Assembly (NCBI GenBank): GCA_030490835.1
Contig: CM059971.1
Span: 37,620,012 to 37,684,011 of the forward strand
From: Annona cherimola
Taxonomy: Eukaryota; Streptophyta; Magnoliopsida; Magnoliales; Annonaceae
DNA: 64,000 bases
Direction: 5' to 3'
Below, in pieces: positions 1-11,800 of this stretch (position 1 is its first letter; the number at the start of each line of letters is the position of its first letter). The notes below the pieces were generated by a model. That model saw only the letters and a program-made list of their open reading frames with translations. It was not told the DNA's origin and did not search any database. The position numbers and the translations under genes are program-made.

Positions 1-75
1 GAGTATCAGAAACAAATCCCACATGTTGAAACAAAAACGAATTTATAGTGTACAGTAGCAGCAGTACTTCAGTAC

Positions 76-609
76 CTCTTATTGCTAGGTAAACTTTGAT
101 CTTTTCATATACTGGAAATTGGATAGCAACATGGCTAACCCCTGCTAATGCTGGCAAAAGGCCACTGCATGAACCATGAAAACCAACAATATCACAATTT
201 TATCACAGGAAGGTTTTATCTGTAGTAAATGCATGATGCATGACTAGCATGCACATATTCAGTCTCTGATTGGCAACATTGACTCGAGGAAGGTAGGTTG
301 ACCATCCATACATGTACAATATTTAGAAGAATAAATAATAGATAAAAAAACACAATGCATGGTATATCAAATTTTTATTGAAGGAGCATGGCATAGAATG
401 ACCAAGTCACACAGCTCAAACTATTTCAATGAGATAAGCCCCATTCCAAGCTGCGCATGTAATGAGATATGATGCATCGTAGAGCAAAAAGTTGAGGTAG
501 TCAAACAAACTGACCTGTATAATCCCCAAATACCTTCTTCATGTGATATCCTTCTCAAAGCAGAAAACAAAATCTTGTAAGGCATAACTCCAGACCTCAT
601 TCCTTGTGT
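76..609 (-). pseudogene. NDT1: Two exons of a mitochondrial NAD+ carrier (NDT type), 5' coding exons missing
   Basis: Read on the minus strand, exon 609-515 begins after a CAG acceptor with [12 protein letters not shown] and contains [15 protein letters not shown]. It ends at a GT donor in phase 2. The next exon, 164-76, starts in matching phase and reads [20 protein letters not shown] to a second GT donor. From family knowledge, this is the middle repeat of plant NAD+ transporters of the mitochondrial carrier family (SLC25), which import NAD+ into organelles. Splice phases and both exons are intact, and the downstream exons would lie left of the window. The preceding exon, which should encode the NPLW-type motif, is not visible between 610 and 2031, where a GC-rich block and a transposon terminus are found instead. 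It is therefore either a 5'-truncated pseudogene, a transposon-captured fragment, or a gene with an unrecognised distant 5' end. Homology is firm; gene status is not. Confidence 0.75.
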
Positions 610-1850
610 CTGATAAGGAAAAGGAATATAAGCATTCAACATCATGCTATAACTGTGAGTGTTGGATAATTAGATGCTTCACTAACTTTAACTGCAAGAG
701 TTTTCACAACAAAAACCATCAATCAAAGGTCATGTTGCACACATAACAACATATCAATTACAAATCAGGACACGAGTTGTTGTCATAAGTAAAATTAGCA
801 TGTTTGGAACCACACTAACAAAACACAATATTTGAGTGAAGAATGCTCATTGCTCATGTAATAAGCAAGAGAATTCTAAGCCATGTCTGCATGGCATGTG
901 TTTTTGTAAGATGCTGACTCATTCATTAGAAGGAAACATTACAATCATTCATGCCCCAAATGGAAAGGCAAACTAGGAGATGAATGAAAAGAAGAAAAAA
1001 TTGACAAAAAATATTCAACAAGCACAGGGAACAATGCCTGATCCTGCTACAGGAAACAAGCAGCATGCTCATAAGGCAATCACATTCCGAAGGGGGAATC
1101 AGCATTTTTCCATGGATGAAAACAAAATCTACCCAATCAAAAATTAAATTCATCTTCCCCAAATCGAAAATCGCATCACCTGCAGATCTTCTCGCCGTAA
1201 GCATAGTCTGGGCAATCACCAAATTGTTTTTCATATAACATGTTCATGGCTGTGGCAGGATAGTGCGATAAAAAGGAGGAAGATTCAAGAATAATCACAA
1301 CCAATGATGGTAAAGATGGACTACCTATGCAAGTAGGGCTGCGGTGGAAGGGGATTGCATCGGGTCATGTTCGCAGGGTGCGAGAGAGGCGCGCGGCGGT
1401 GGAAGAAGGGTGCGGAGTGCGGGGGAAGATCGGGCTCTCGATCGAAGATGCTCCTGCTGTTTTAAAGCTGCAGTGGAAGAGGGCTGCGGTGGAAGGGGAT
1501 CGAGCAGCGGGTCGTGTTCGCCGGCGGCTGCCACCAGAGGGGTGCGAGAGAGGCGGCGGTGATGGAAGAAGGGTGCGGGGGAAGGAGGGCTCTCGATTGA
1601 AGTCGCTGCTGATTTGGGCATGCGCAAAAGGAAGGAGAGATCGATGTTTCGGGCGCGGGTCTTTTTCTGGGCGCGCAGATTGGATTTTCGGGCTTTTCAA
1701 ATCGGTGGTTACCGTTTTGCAAAAATGAAAAGTGGCTGCTGACTCTCTGACATCCGTTCTGACGGGTCCTGCGTGCAAAATGACGCGCCTCGACGCTGCT
1801 GCCCGATCCGACGGTTCCCACTGCTCGAGCCCGAACGGACGGCATCTAGA
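610..1850. other. GC-rich block upstream of the NDT exons, possible captured promoter/5'UTR
   Basis: Bases 610-1320 are AT-rich and show no recognisable exon. From about 1325 to 1850 base composition jumps to high GC with many purine-rich runs, so several frames stay open on both strands by composition alone. On the minus strand a candidate splice donor (ATAG then GTAGTC) lies near 1330, which fits a 5'UTR exon feeding the NDT exons further left. None of the open frames resembles a known protein. The block ends against a Mutator-like terminal repeat at 1851-1900. It could be a promoter plus 5'UTR, either native or captured. Confidence 0.4.
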
Positions 1851-1900
1851 CCCCGAGAGCATGGAGGCTCCATGCTCTTGGGAGCATAAGATCGGGCTCC
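1851..1900. mobile_element. Mutator-like terminal inverted repeat (one end only)
   Basis: Reversed, this 50-bp stretch aligns over nearly its whole length with the left terminus of the MITE at 23608-23989. Shared blocks are TATGCTCCC, GAGCCTC and ATGCTC, with GATC near the outer edge. It contains a near-perfect palindrome, GAGCATGGAG/CTCCATGCTC. Beyond 1900 the flank is (TA)n, so a target duplication cannot be recognised. No matching second terminus is visible in 1-1850, so the partner end would lie left of the window. Confidence 0.5.
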
Positions 1901-1933
1901 TATATATATATATGTATATATATATATTTATAA
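1901..1933. repeat. (TA)n microsatellite
   Basis: Alternating TA with two interrupting bases, directly outside the Mutator-like terminus. Confidence 0.8.
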
Positions 1934-2650
1934 GGGGATGGAGTTAGATTTTAACTGCAGTAATCAAGTAGATTCCAATCAGATTTATGGTCGAACAATT
2001 CCTTACCTAAATTAAGAAATCAGGTTGGTTCTAATGTTTTAAAAACTGGACAAGACCAGACTGTCCAATTTGATCGATTGGACTGTCAACCGGCAACTTT
2101 GCGGTTCAGTTTAGGCTCAGTTCTTGGTTTTCGTAAAAAACCATTTGAACCGTTCAAACCACAAAAATTGGTTGAACCATGGTTCGGTTCGTCTAATTTA
2201 CTTTTCTCTTAAAAATATAAAAAGAAAATCCTGACACTGGCCCACAGAAAATCTCCCTCCCACGCCTCACCCCCTTTCCCACTTGCCTACTTCGTAGCTC
2301 TACTTCCATTAAGGTTTCCTATATCCGAAGCTTTATCGCCGGTCAACCATTGATCAGCCATTGATCTAGTCACCATTTTTAAACAAGCAACAAGTAGGTT
2401 CCTTCTTTCTGTTGCCAATCACCTCCTTCATTTCTGGCGAATGCTAGTGACAAATGGTAGCATCTTTCCCATGATTGACTAGCCATCTTCTCTAGTGAGG
2501 ATCGGCTCGAGCCTCTATTTTTCATGCTCTATTTATCTCCATTAACGATGAGCTTCCACTATTTTGTTGTTGATTTTTGGCAAGTGCTGCGGTGGGTTTA
2601 ATAGTGCTGCTATAATTGATGAGTGGTTTGGCATACCGGAACTGTTGGAG

Positions 2651-4671
2651 TAGGGGTCAACTTGGGTCGAGTTAGGTCCGGGTAATGGTGGAACCTACCC
2701 TTACTCATTTTTTAAAAACCTCTACCCTACCCTATTTTAGACCGGGTCAGTCCGGAGCCTATCCTACCCAATTTTCTTAAGAGCAGGTCGGTTCCGGCTC
2801 GGTTCCAAATCGGTTCCTAAAGAAGTCATGCATTCAAATACATCCATTCTAAGTTAGAGGCAGCCAAATGTATGGGCTAAGTTTCACTAGAGCTTGCCAA
2901 TGCAGTAGCTATGGAAATATTATAAGTTGAAAACCCAGTTTACATATTTTGAAGAAAGAGAAAGAGAAAGAATTACACAGACTATGCACCACAACAGTCA
3001 TATTTTAAAATGGCTAAAAGATTAATCACACTTCCAAAAGAAATAATAGCAATTTTAACTACTATTTTAAATCACAGCACCAAGTGATTGTATCAAAGAC
3101 TCAAACATGAAGAAAGGAATGGACAAACAACTGTGGCAGCACGCTTCCAACAAACCAGACTTTTCAGTTATTCCCTATGATAAATCATAAAATTCCTTTG
3201 GCTGAGGCTACGACTACACTAACCACCGTGATGGGCAGGACACTCGAGTCTAAAGAATGTGCAAGCTCGCATATTTCTAGTATCACCCGAAAACCTATAG
3301 AATCAGGTAAGAAAATGGTAGCGACTGACCACCGAACATGTTGAAGAGTTACATCTAAATGATTCTCTAACTTATGATCCATGAACTACATACACTGAGT
3401 CAAAGAATTGCACCTAGATAGTTATTAAGCAAACAATCTGCAGGATATCCCCTCAAAATGATCACCTCTAGCAGGCTCACGTTGCAGAGGGCAGCAACAG
3501 TCCTCTGATCACTGTCTTAAAACAACAAAGTAGCTGGCCACATCCGTGGATAGGAAAAACGGACCCAAACTGAAGAATTTAAAGGAATTCAATCTACTTC
3601 ATCGCCCACCCATCGGGTCATCCAACAGGCAGGATCACTGACCTACTAGCCCCAGCTCAAACCCAGCGGTGATCACAATGCCAAATTGAGCTTCAATAAT
3701 TCACGGCAACGAAGGGGAAAAATCGAGATTTGAGAAAAGGATAAGGATTCCAGCAAAACTTACAGAGAGAAGCGCGTCTTTGCGTTCGCTGAGGGAAGGG
3801 AAAGGAGCAGGGGATTTGGGGGGAGAAGAAGGGGAATTGGCGCTTCAAGGGGCGGAGGATCTGTGAGGGATGGAAGAAAGGGTGGGATTAAGTTGACCCA
3901 TGGCGAGGGAGAGAGAGAGAGAGAGAGAGGAGCAGCGAGCTCGGAGAGGGAGAGAGAGAGGAGTAGCTGGCAAGCGCTTTCAGTGAAGAAATGTAGATTG
4001 AGAAGTCGTACCTTTGAAGAGAAGATTTGCAGCCGCTGGAGTGAGCAACAGGAGGAGGAGGAGGGGATGAGGAAACCCCGAGGTAGTGAATGGAGAGAGC
4101 GAACAAAATTGACAGCTCTCTTGCTCGCCCGCTCTGCGCACCATTTTGATGCTCTGTTAATGCCTAGTTTCTCCACGCAACCGCTTGGTGCGATCCAGAC
4201 CGTCGGATGTTCAAAAGTGAGAAGCCGATTCGGCGGTGGCCTCACGCGGAAGGACGGAGCGTGGGCCTAAAGTCACACAGTCTGGCAAGGTGGAGAGACA
4301 GAGAGGAGCAGTGAGTTGCGCCGAGGGAGGGGGAGAGAGAAAGAGAGAGACAAGCAGCGCCGGCGCCGAGGGAGAGAGAGAGAGAGAGAGGAGAGGTGAC
4401 AAGGGAGAGAGAGATGCGGGTGGCGGGAGAGGAGAGGAGAGACAACGGGTTTAGATTTAGGGCAGAAATTCTAGAATGGTCGAAGGTTTTATATGTGATC
4501 TGGGTCGGTTTTGGGTACCCAGCACTGGAACTGACCCTACCCGTATTTCAACGGGTAATTTAATCCGCAGAATCGAACGACCCTATAGGTAGGTTCTTTG
4601 GAATCGAACCGACCCTAAATAGGGTACCCAGCGGGTCGACCCGCGAGTACTCAGACCAACTTGCACCCCTA
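2651..4671. mobile_element. Nested hAT element with perfect 8-bp target duplication
   Basis: The 8-bp sequence TGTTGGAG occurs immediately outside both ends (2643-2650 and 4672-4679). The ends are imperfect inverted repeats starting TAGGGGT, with repeated GGGTCGGTT-like and GGGTACCC-like words in the subterminal 150 bp on both sides. The interior holds a purine-rich block and unassigned sequence. On the minus strand there is a candidate splice donor (CTCT then GTAAGT) near 3760, downstream of a GC-rich, UTR-like segment, suggesting a captured 5' gene end; no protein is recognisable. No transposase is encoded. It interrupts the outer hAT, so it inserted later. Confidence 0.85.
3905..4445. repeat. 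GA-rich simple-repeat tracts inside the nested hAT
   Basis: (GA)n runs at about 3908-3930, 3943-3961, 4332-4350 and 4370-4392, separated by GC-rich sequence. These tracts keep long frames open on both strands and give Ser/Leu- or Arg/Glu-rich translations that are not real genes. Confidence 0.8.
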
Positions 4672-4787
4672 TGTTGGAGCAGGCCTATTTCCGGTTTAGC
4701 ATTGATGGGAAGCAGTTGCCCAAGCTTCAATGACTGCTAATGCTTTTTAATTAGAATCTACTTGCTACCACAGTTTTTCTGGCCAGT

Positions 4788-7745
4788 TGTGGCGCCCCGA
4801 ACCGAGGTGTCCACATAGTCCTTACTCCAAGATCTTATTGATTGATAAGTGTGAATCAGGATTGTTGCCCTGATCACGCGGCGGGTACTTAATTGGATCT
4901 CGTCCAAAAAAAAAAATTTCATTTGTTTTTCTTTCATCACATAAACATATACTCATCATCATTCCTAATGGACTCATCCAATCATCATAAATCATCAACT
5001 TCTCATATTATTCATCACTTCATAATTTCATACAACATATGTCTTTTTCACCATATCTCATTAGGGCATACATTCATGTTTCAATATACAAAGGATTACA
5101 TACCTTTGTAACTATGCTTCTTTCATTCATTCATCATATCACTTACAGGCAATTCAACCTGATCCTTTTTTCATCACTTGACTTTCATTGCACCTGTCTG
5201 AGGTTGGAAAAACAAAACATGAGTTGAAACTCAATAAGCAAGCATTTTTCATTTTAAATGCATTCCTCTCCATTCGGTAGAAGACACTTACCAAGTGATC
5301 AACTATCAACGGAATAGAAACCTTTTCATAAAAATCATTTCATAAATATTGAATGTACAAATACTTCATTTCCACTTCTGACATAAACCTTCGTGTGCGG
5401 GTACGCTAGCCCAGGGAACATCTCACATAGCATGGTCCAATATGCCGGCTGTCTCCGACTTGGCCTCACCAAGGAGAACATCTCTTCTTCTTGACGCCTA
5501 CATGGTTCCTACACACATGACTTTTGATTTTTCCGACATTATATACCTCTTACACCAGGTGACTTGTCATTCTCATGTAGAGAATTATTTGCATCATCGC
5601 TTAAAAACATCATTTCAAATCCATGCTTTCATTTTCAATCAATGTATGAAAATGCAATGCATTCATTCACACATAACATTCCTTTGCCTCCACCTTTGGG
5701 GAGGACGCCGTCGGCACACAGCCCATACGACTCGGCAATAGTGAAGGAGGACCCTCTGTTCCGCTTTCTACCTCCACCAAAGCCTCTTCATTATATATCA
5801 TACATGTGCACATGTCCATGAACATCACATGATATCAATATGCCGGCATGATTTTTTATAAAAACTCATAAACATTCATCATTTCAAAACATTATAGGAA
5901 TAACCACCCTTAAACACATTTAATATAACACGTAAGCAAATAGTTTGCAATCATTTAGAAATATTTTAAAAAGCATATAGCTTGCTTACCTCCTCAGTCC
6001 ATGTCCTCCACCTTTTCCTTTCTTTTTTCCCTATACAAGGAAAATGGATATTTTATCCATCCATTCTATGTCTTACTTTACTTTCCAGGCTTGCTTTATA
6101 ACCATTTATTACCTCATTCCTATAAAGGTTAATTGTATAAAGATACTTGGTCATTACTCATTTATATGGATTTTTATCCATAAATCCTTTCAAAATTCCA
6201 TCCGTATATCCTCATAAAATATAAAAATAAATCTCAATTTTTCCCAAAATCACGTTGTTCACTGTTCATAGTTACTGTTCAAAATCATTGTGAGCAAATT
6301 ACTGTTCACGATCACTGTTCACCCGAGGTTACTATTCATGGGTTCCAAAAATTGATATTTTTTTCCAAAAATAAAAAATACCATGATATAGTTCTCAGTT
6401 AGTATATCATGGAAACATTTATACATTTTGAATTTATCATCATTTACTTGGCTTAAAAAATCATTTTCTCCATATACTAAAAATCAACATAAATTCACTT
6501 AAGCATAATCCTTAATTCCAAAAATTATGAAATTAATATATCATCATTCCAACATCATATTTATTATAATCATACATACCAAATCATCATTTATCAAATT
6601 TGGAGCATTATTTCCACATATCATACATGATTTTTCCGAATGCTCTATCTTCGCTTCAAATTTTCGATGTTTCGACATAATTCTAATTAAGCATTATAAC
6701 TATACTTATTTTCTCATGCTTAGGCATATCTAAGCATGATTTTACCCTACTTAATATTCAAAAGAAATTTAAAAAAAATCTCCTTACCCGAAGTAGAAAA
6801 ACTCTCCTCCTACTTGGCCTTTCTCTCTCTAACTTTCTCTCCTTCTCTCCCTAGGGCCAAAAACGAATTTTGGAGGTTGAAAATGCTCAATGGAGTTGGA
6901 ATGGGTGTGCCTTGGTCGTTCACCATGCTCCCCTATTTATAGTGTGACATTTTTCACAAAATTGGATTTTACCCCCTTAGCTTGAGGTATTTAATTATAA
7001 AAATATATTTTTTTCTAATTTTAAAAGGTGCCTTGAGCCAAGAGCAGCCACCCTATGCCTACTCCAGCCCCCCTATGCAGCCCTATTTTTTACCTATTTT
7101 TTGATTTTTAAAATTAATTAAATTAAGCTAAATAAATCCTAACTGTTGATTTTTGATAAGATTGATTTTGGACCATTCAATTTTGGCCCAAAAGTCAAGC
7201 CTCCAGCAGCCATTGCAGCTTTTCATTAATTATTTGATTTTTTAATTAATTAAAATTAACCCCGAAGTCAAATATAATTAATGAAAAAGTGAAGCTACTT
7301 TTTGATCTCCAAATGACGTTTAATCTTGACCTTTAATTCATAGTTTTTGATCAATCTTGGACCATTCATCATGTCCATCATCATATTTTGGTCATCCATT
7401 AAAAATTTCATCTCAATCCAACGTCCAGATTGCAAGATATGAATTTTTCTTCATTTTCTTCACAAAAATCCATAAAAATTCGAAAATTATTATTTTAATC
7501 CAAAAAGCAATTTTGTCCTATAGTGGGAAGCTTCATTTTTCGTCTTTTATGATTAAGTTAATCCAAAGTGATTAACTTAACATATTCTTTAATCCCACGT
7601 TTACTATTCACGTGCACTATTCATCCGAATTTCATAATTAATTATTTTAACATCTATTCCCACATAATTTCATATTTCATGAATATATATTTCATTAATA
7701 TATTATATAAGGTTTCATACATGTATCTAAGATCGGAGTTTCATT
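4788..7745 (-). mobile_element. Probable solo LTR of a Tekay/Del-like Ty3 element
   Basis: It starts TGTGGCGCCCC, resembling TGTAACACCCC at the same edge of the Tekay LTR at 53960. About 430 bp in, both contain a short inverted stretch (GAGTTGAAACTC here, GAGCTGAAAGCTC there) followed by AATAAGCAAG- or AGTAAG-like sequence. The 5-mer CCAGT occurs just before the start (4783-4787) and at 7746-7750, compatible with a 5-bp target duplication, although the right edge then ends in ATT rather than CA. Internal gag-pol sequence is absent. The right boundary is tentative by a few bases. Its orientation is inferred from the Tekay copy. Confidence 0.55.
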
Positions 7746-8289
7746 CCAGTTTATGTTGCACGTAGCAATTGCCAATTCGAGTGAGGTATTTGTCTCCAAA
7801 TATGCCGAATTGCCACGTGGAGATAGATGATATCTAAGCTATAATTTTTACTGATATCTTACATCCATCTTATACTAATAATTTGTGTTCCACCAAAAAT
7901 AATAATAATTTTGATTTCATTGTAGATATCTTGATTAAAGATGTGGGAATAAAGAAAGATGAAAGAATTTTACATATTTCAGGTTAATAAACTCTTTCTA
8001 AATGGTTATAATTTATAATTATTTTTTAAATTTCATCTTGAGTAGTATATGTGATTTATTTTTCTATCGATTTGTATAATAAATTTTATATGGCGAACTT
8101 AAAAGTATTGTTGATGTCATGTATAATTTTTTATCTTAGATAAAATTTATATTTTAGTTTAATTTTTACATAGTTAAAATAAATTAAATATAATTATTAT
8201 ATCATAATTATGTGATGCTGACATCACGGTTCAAACCGACATAAAAACTGTTCAATGCACGGTTTGGTCTTTAAAACATTAGTTGTTTC

Positions 8290-8812
8290 GGTACTTTGGC
8301 CCTAGTCCAGTCCAAAATCCAAATTCATGCTGGTATTTTTGGCATGTGACGCCGAACCGAACTTGCTGGCAGGGTTTCTAGAATCCGATTTACCACTCGC
8401 CGGGTCGAGCTACCGGCACCCAACCCCAGCAGTGTACGGCGGGCTGCGACTTCCAGGTTTCAGCTGGCTCTCGGGTTCCCACGGGACTCTGCCGATTGCT
8501 CCCCTGCTCCCCTACTCCCTGCTCGGTCGATTGAAACACGAACTCGGACGGAAACTCAGAAAGACGGAAAAAAAGGTTTGAAGATTCGAAGAACAACTCG
8601 ACCAACCCTGAAAATCCGTGGTATGTTTCGATTTCAAGAAAGTGCTATATATGTGGGTTCCTACCCTTTGTTCCTGGACGAAAATTTTCACTGTTTTTTC
8701 GAAATTATTCTCAACGAGAAATCCTTCGAAATTGCTGTCAGTGCTGTGCCCGCGTATCATTTGGCGTCCTCAAATCTCTCAGGTTTATTATTCTCGGCAG
8801 CAGCAGCAAGAA
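8290..8812 (+). promoter_or_regulatory. Promoter and 5'UTR region of U11/U12-65K
   Basis: About 520 bp separate the hAT right flank from the start codon at 8813. GC content rises from about 8330 to 8540 and drops again before the ATG. A CAGCAGCAGCAAG tract lies directly upstream of the ATG. No upstream ATG is in frame with the coding exon without an intervening stop. A TATA box could not be identified with confidence. Confidence 0.45.
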
Positions 8813-11800
8813 ATGGCTGCTTTTCATCCTCAAACTCAAATCCGTCCTCAACATGAGCAGTCATGTTTCGGGCATCCAAGCACTGCGCCACTACCCCAAA
8901 CAGAAGCACCAGGAGCAGCAGCAGCTACCCTTTTGGTGCGGCATCTCCCTGAAGCTATCCCTCATGACTTGCTCTCCCGACTCTTCTCCCACTATGGGGC
9001 TTCTTCCGTTCGCCCTTGCACTGGTGGAAAGTACTAACCAACTCAAAATGCCCCTCGTACTCTTACTTCCTTTGCTGTTTCAAAGATGAGGCTTTGACTA
9101 CCGAGGTTGAATTTTGATGTGGGCAATTTGCAAGATGCTGAAATTTCTGTTTGGCATTCCAGTTTGTTAGTAGTAGTAGCAGAATTCATATGAACCTGAT
9201 AGGCATTCGCAGATGCATGCTACCTACATCGTCTCCAATGCAACTGCAGAAAATTGTATTAATCTTCACAGCGTGATGCAGGACTATGGAGTTGCACGAG
9301 CATTGTATAAAAATGAAAAACATGATTCGCATGTAATTCTAATTAAAACTTCGGTTTAATTTCTTGAGTGGAATAATAAAGCAAGCAGTTCATCTTGATT
9401 CCTTGCAGATTGAGCTAGAAAATTGAGATCTACATAATTCCAGCATATTGGTAAATTAATTAAAATTTCTTGCAAAGTAAGGATTGTTCAATTTCTAGTT
9501 GTTTGTTTGTTCATTTCTGTGGACTGAGTGTCAACTAGCTTAAATGGACATGCTGTCTTTTGGCTTTTGTTTCAACCATGAGATATTCTCATGTGTCATC
9601 TATATTTTGATGTGAATTTCCTGCATGTTTAGTTGCATGATTGGGATGATAAAATTTCACATGCTACCTGTACATTTTCGCATAGTATTTAAGATGAAGA
9701 TTAGTCACATTTTGGAACTCAATAGGGTTGTATGAATGTCAAAGGAAGGAAAGTTTTTCTATTTCATATCTTCAAAACATTGTCCTATTTTGGATAAAAC
9801 TGTAAATTGAAAATTAGTTGCGTTATTTCTACTTTGCATTGTTGAATCTCTTAATAGTTGGCAGATTGTCCTAAAAAAAGCTGGAAAAAAAAAAGTTAAA
9901 AAGTGGGTAACGGGGGTTGGGGGCTTTTTGATATTGCTGTGACATCGAAGCACTCCAATTATGCTTGATTGTCCAAAAATTTTGAAATCATTGCTTATAT
10001 TTAGGAAAGAAAACAAAGAACCTATCATTGTACCTTTATTTACTTTAGTGATCGGCATCAACCTTGTACTGTGGATATCATCAACTCCTATTTTACTTCT
10101 GTTTTACTTTGTCTTTTATGCTCCTTTTACCTGAAACCACATATGATGTTTCTTTTGAAGCAAAAGCATGGTGAAAGCCTCCTTTCCTCATATCTCTATA
10201 TTAATCTGACATTTAACTCCCTAAAATATTTTCAAATTAATTCTTTTCTATATTATTGTTGTTGTTGTTGTTATCACACATTCCCTCCCATATTTTTCAT
10301 CTTTATGCCCCTTGTCCTCTTCGTTTACTTTTATTAGTTATTTATTTATTTATACCTCAAAACCAAACACCTTTTATTAGTTTATTATTATATCAACAAC
10401 CACAATAAGACAGGCTTCATCCAGTTTTTAGCTTATGGGCATTGAGTAGCCTAAGTTTTAGGCACAGAATATCACATGCATTTGAATTATTAAACCCTTT
10501 TATTGAATGTGTCTTGACTAGGAAATTCAGCTGATGGCCACTTAATTCCCAACCTAAAGCTGCACAATGAACGAGCTACTTCGCGCCTTGAGAATTATTT
10601 TAGGATCTTCTGTCTGAACATGTTTTTGAATTACGTATGGCTGTGTTTATATGCATCATGCTGATCTTTCTACTTTTTTTGCAGGATGAGGAACTGTGCC
10701 TTTGTGGATTTCATGGATGAAACCATGGCCTCTCAAGCACAATCACAGTTAAATAGGTGCTTAATTTTCTTTTCTGTCAAGTATTCATTTCTTTACTTTT
10801 TTGGCAAGAATATATCAATATGAATCATTTTAATATGTGTACTGCCTTCATTTCCAACACATCTTACCTCTCAGGTTGAGATTTCTTGGGAAAATGCTAT
10901 CAGTTGAGAGAGCAGGAAGGTTGTCAGATGGCAGGAACCAGCAAAATGACACACGACCTGGGAAGGACTCAAGCTTGCCACCTGCATTATTGTTGAAGGA
11001 TGCTCAAGTGCCTGGTGATCTTCCTAAAGGAAGTGTTGCAGGTTCTGTACTGGCGCCCGAACCCATAGCACCAAAGCTTGGTGTGGACTATCCATTTCCA
11101 CATCATCTTGAGTATGTTTTTTACTGCTCAATGCTCTCTGTTATTTATTAACATAACGACAGTAAAACACTATATACTTCAGATATTGTTATCCTCTCTG
11201 CTCTTATAAATCATTACTAATAGCGGTATGTTCCCTTTTTCAACTTAATCAGTTTTCTTGAGAGTTTAAGGAAATCAGTTGATCCTTTTGTCTGCTTATA
11301 TTGCCAAATTGCTTATGTACACATCTTTTTAATTTTCAAGATTGGAATACTGGTTTAACATTGCCTCCTCTCAGAGATATTTTAAATCAAATCTAATGAT
11401 TGGTGGTATTCCACTCTTTTACTTTCATCATGTGAGTGAATACCCTAGCCAATTATTTCGCGTGTCTTCACTTCTTCATTAGAACTCAAAAGGAAAAAAA
11501 AGAAAAAAATTCATGAGTTTCAATGCCATCCATTTCTCTTGGCATTGATAATTCTTTATGCATTAAGGTATATTTTTGACAAATAACTTTAGCTAAGTAG
11601 TTTGCATATGTCGTACGTCTGCTTTGCCCTTTGCTAGATGTGCTAATTATGCTACTTGTTTCCTAGGTATGCATATCCACCTCCAGATGGAAACATACTG
11701 ACTAATATCGTCAATGCACTCATTGCTGTTCCCCGCTTTTATACTCAGGTTGTCATAATTTTCCTTCTAGAAGCTAGAAGTCACTGATTATTTGTCTTCC

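Larger units (their letters stand above)
2032..8281. mobile_element. Non-autonomous hAT element (outer element of a nest)
   Basis: The termini are inverted: TAATGTTTTAAA at the left and TTTAAAACATTA at the right. They are flanked by an 8-bp target duplication with one mismatch (GTTGGTTC at 2024-2031, GTTGTTTC at 8282-8289). An 8-bp duplication is typical of the hAT superfamily. Subterminal sequence is rich in AACCGG/CCGGTT-like words, and the right end carries TGATGCTGACATCACGGTTC, closely matching the right end of the hAT at 46531-48825, so the two belong to one family. After removing the nested hAT and the LTR-like insert, only about 1.3 kb of core remains, with no transposase ORF. The right end lies 531 bp upstream of the U11/U12-65K start codon. 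Confidence 0.8.

Noticed and set aside
1325..1862. Several overlapping open frames of 100-165 codons on both strands
   Set aside because: Translations are Arg/Pro/Ser-rich, mutually overlapping and lack any domain; they follow from GC- and purine-rich composition.
3760..4454. Open frames up to 161 codons inside the nested hAT
   Set aside because: Driven by GA simple repeats; both strands open at the same place and no family resemblance.
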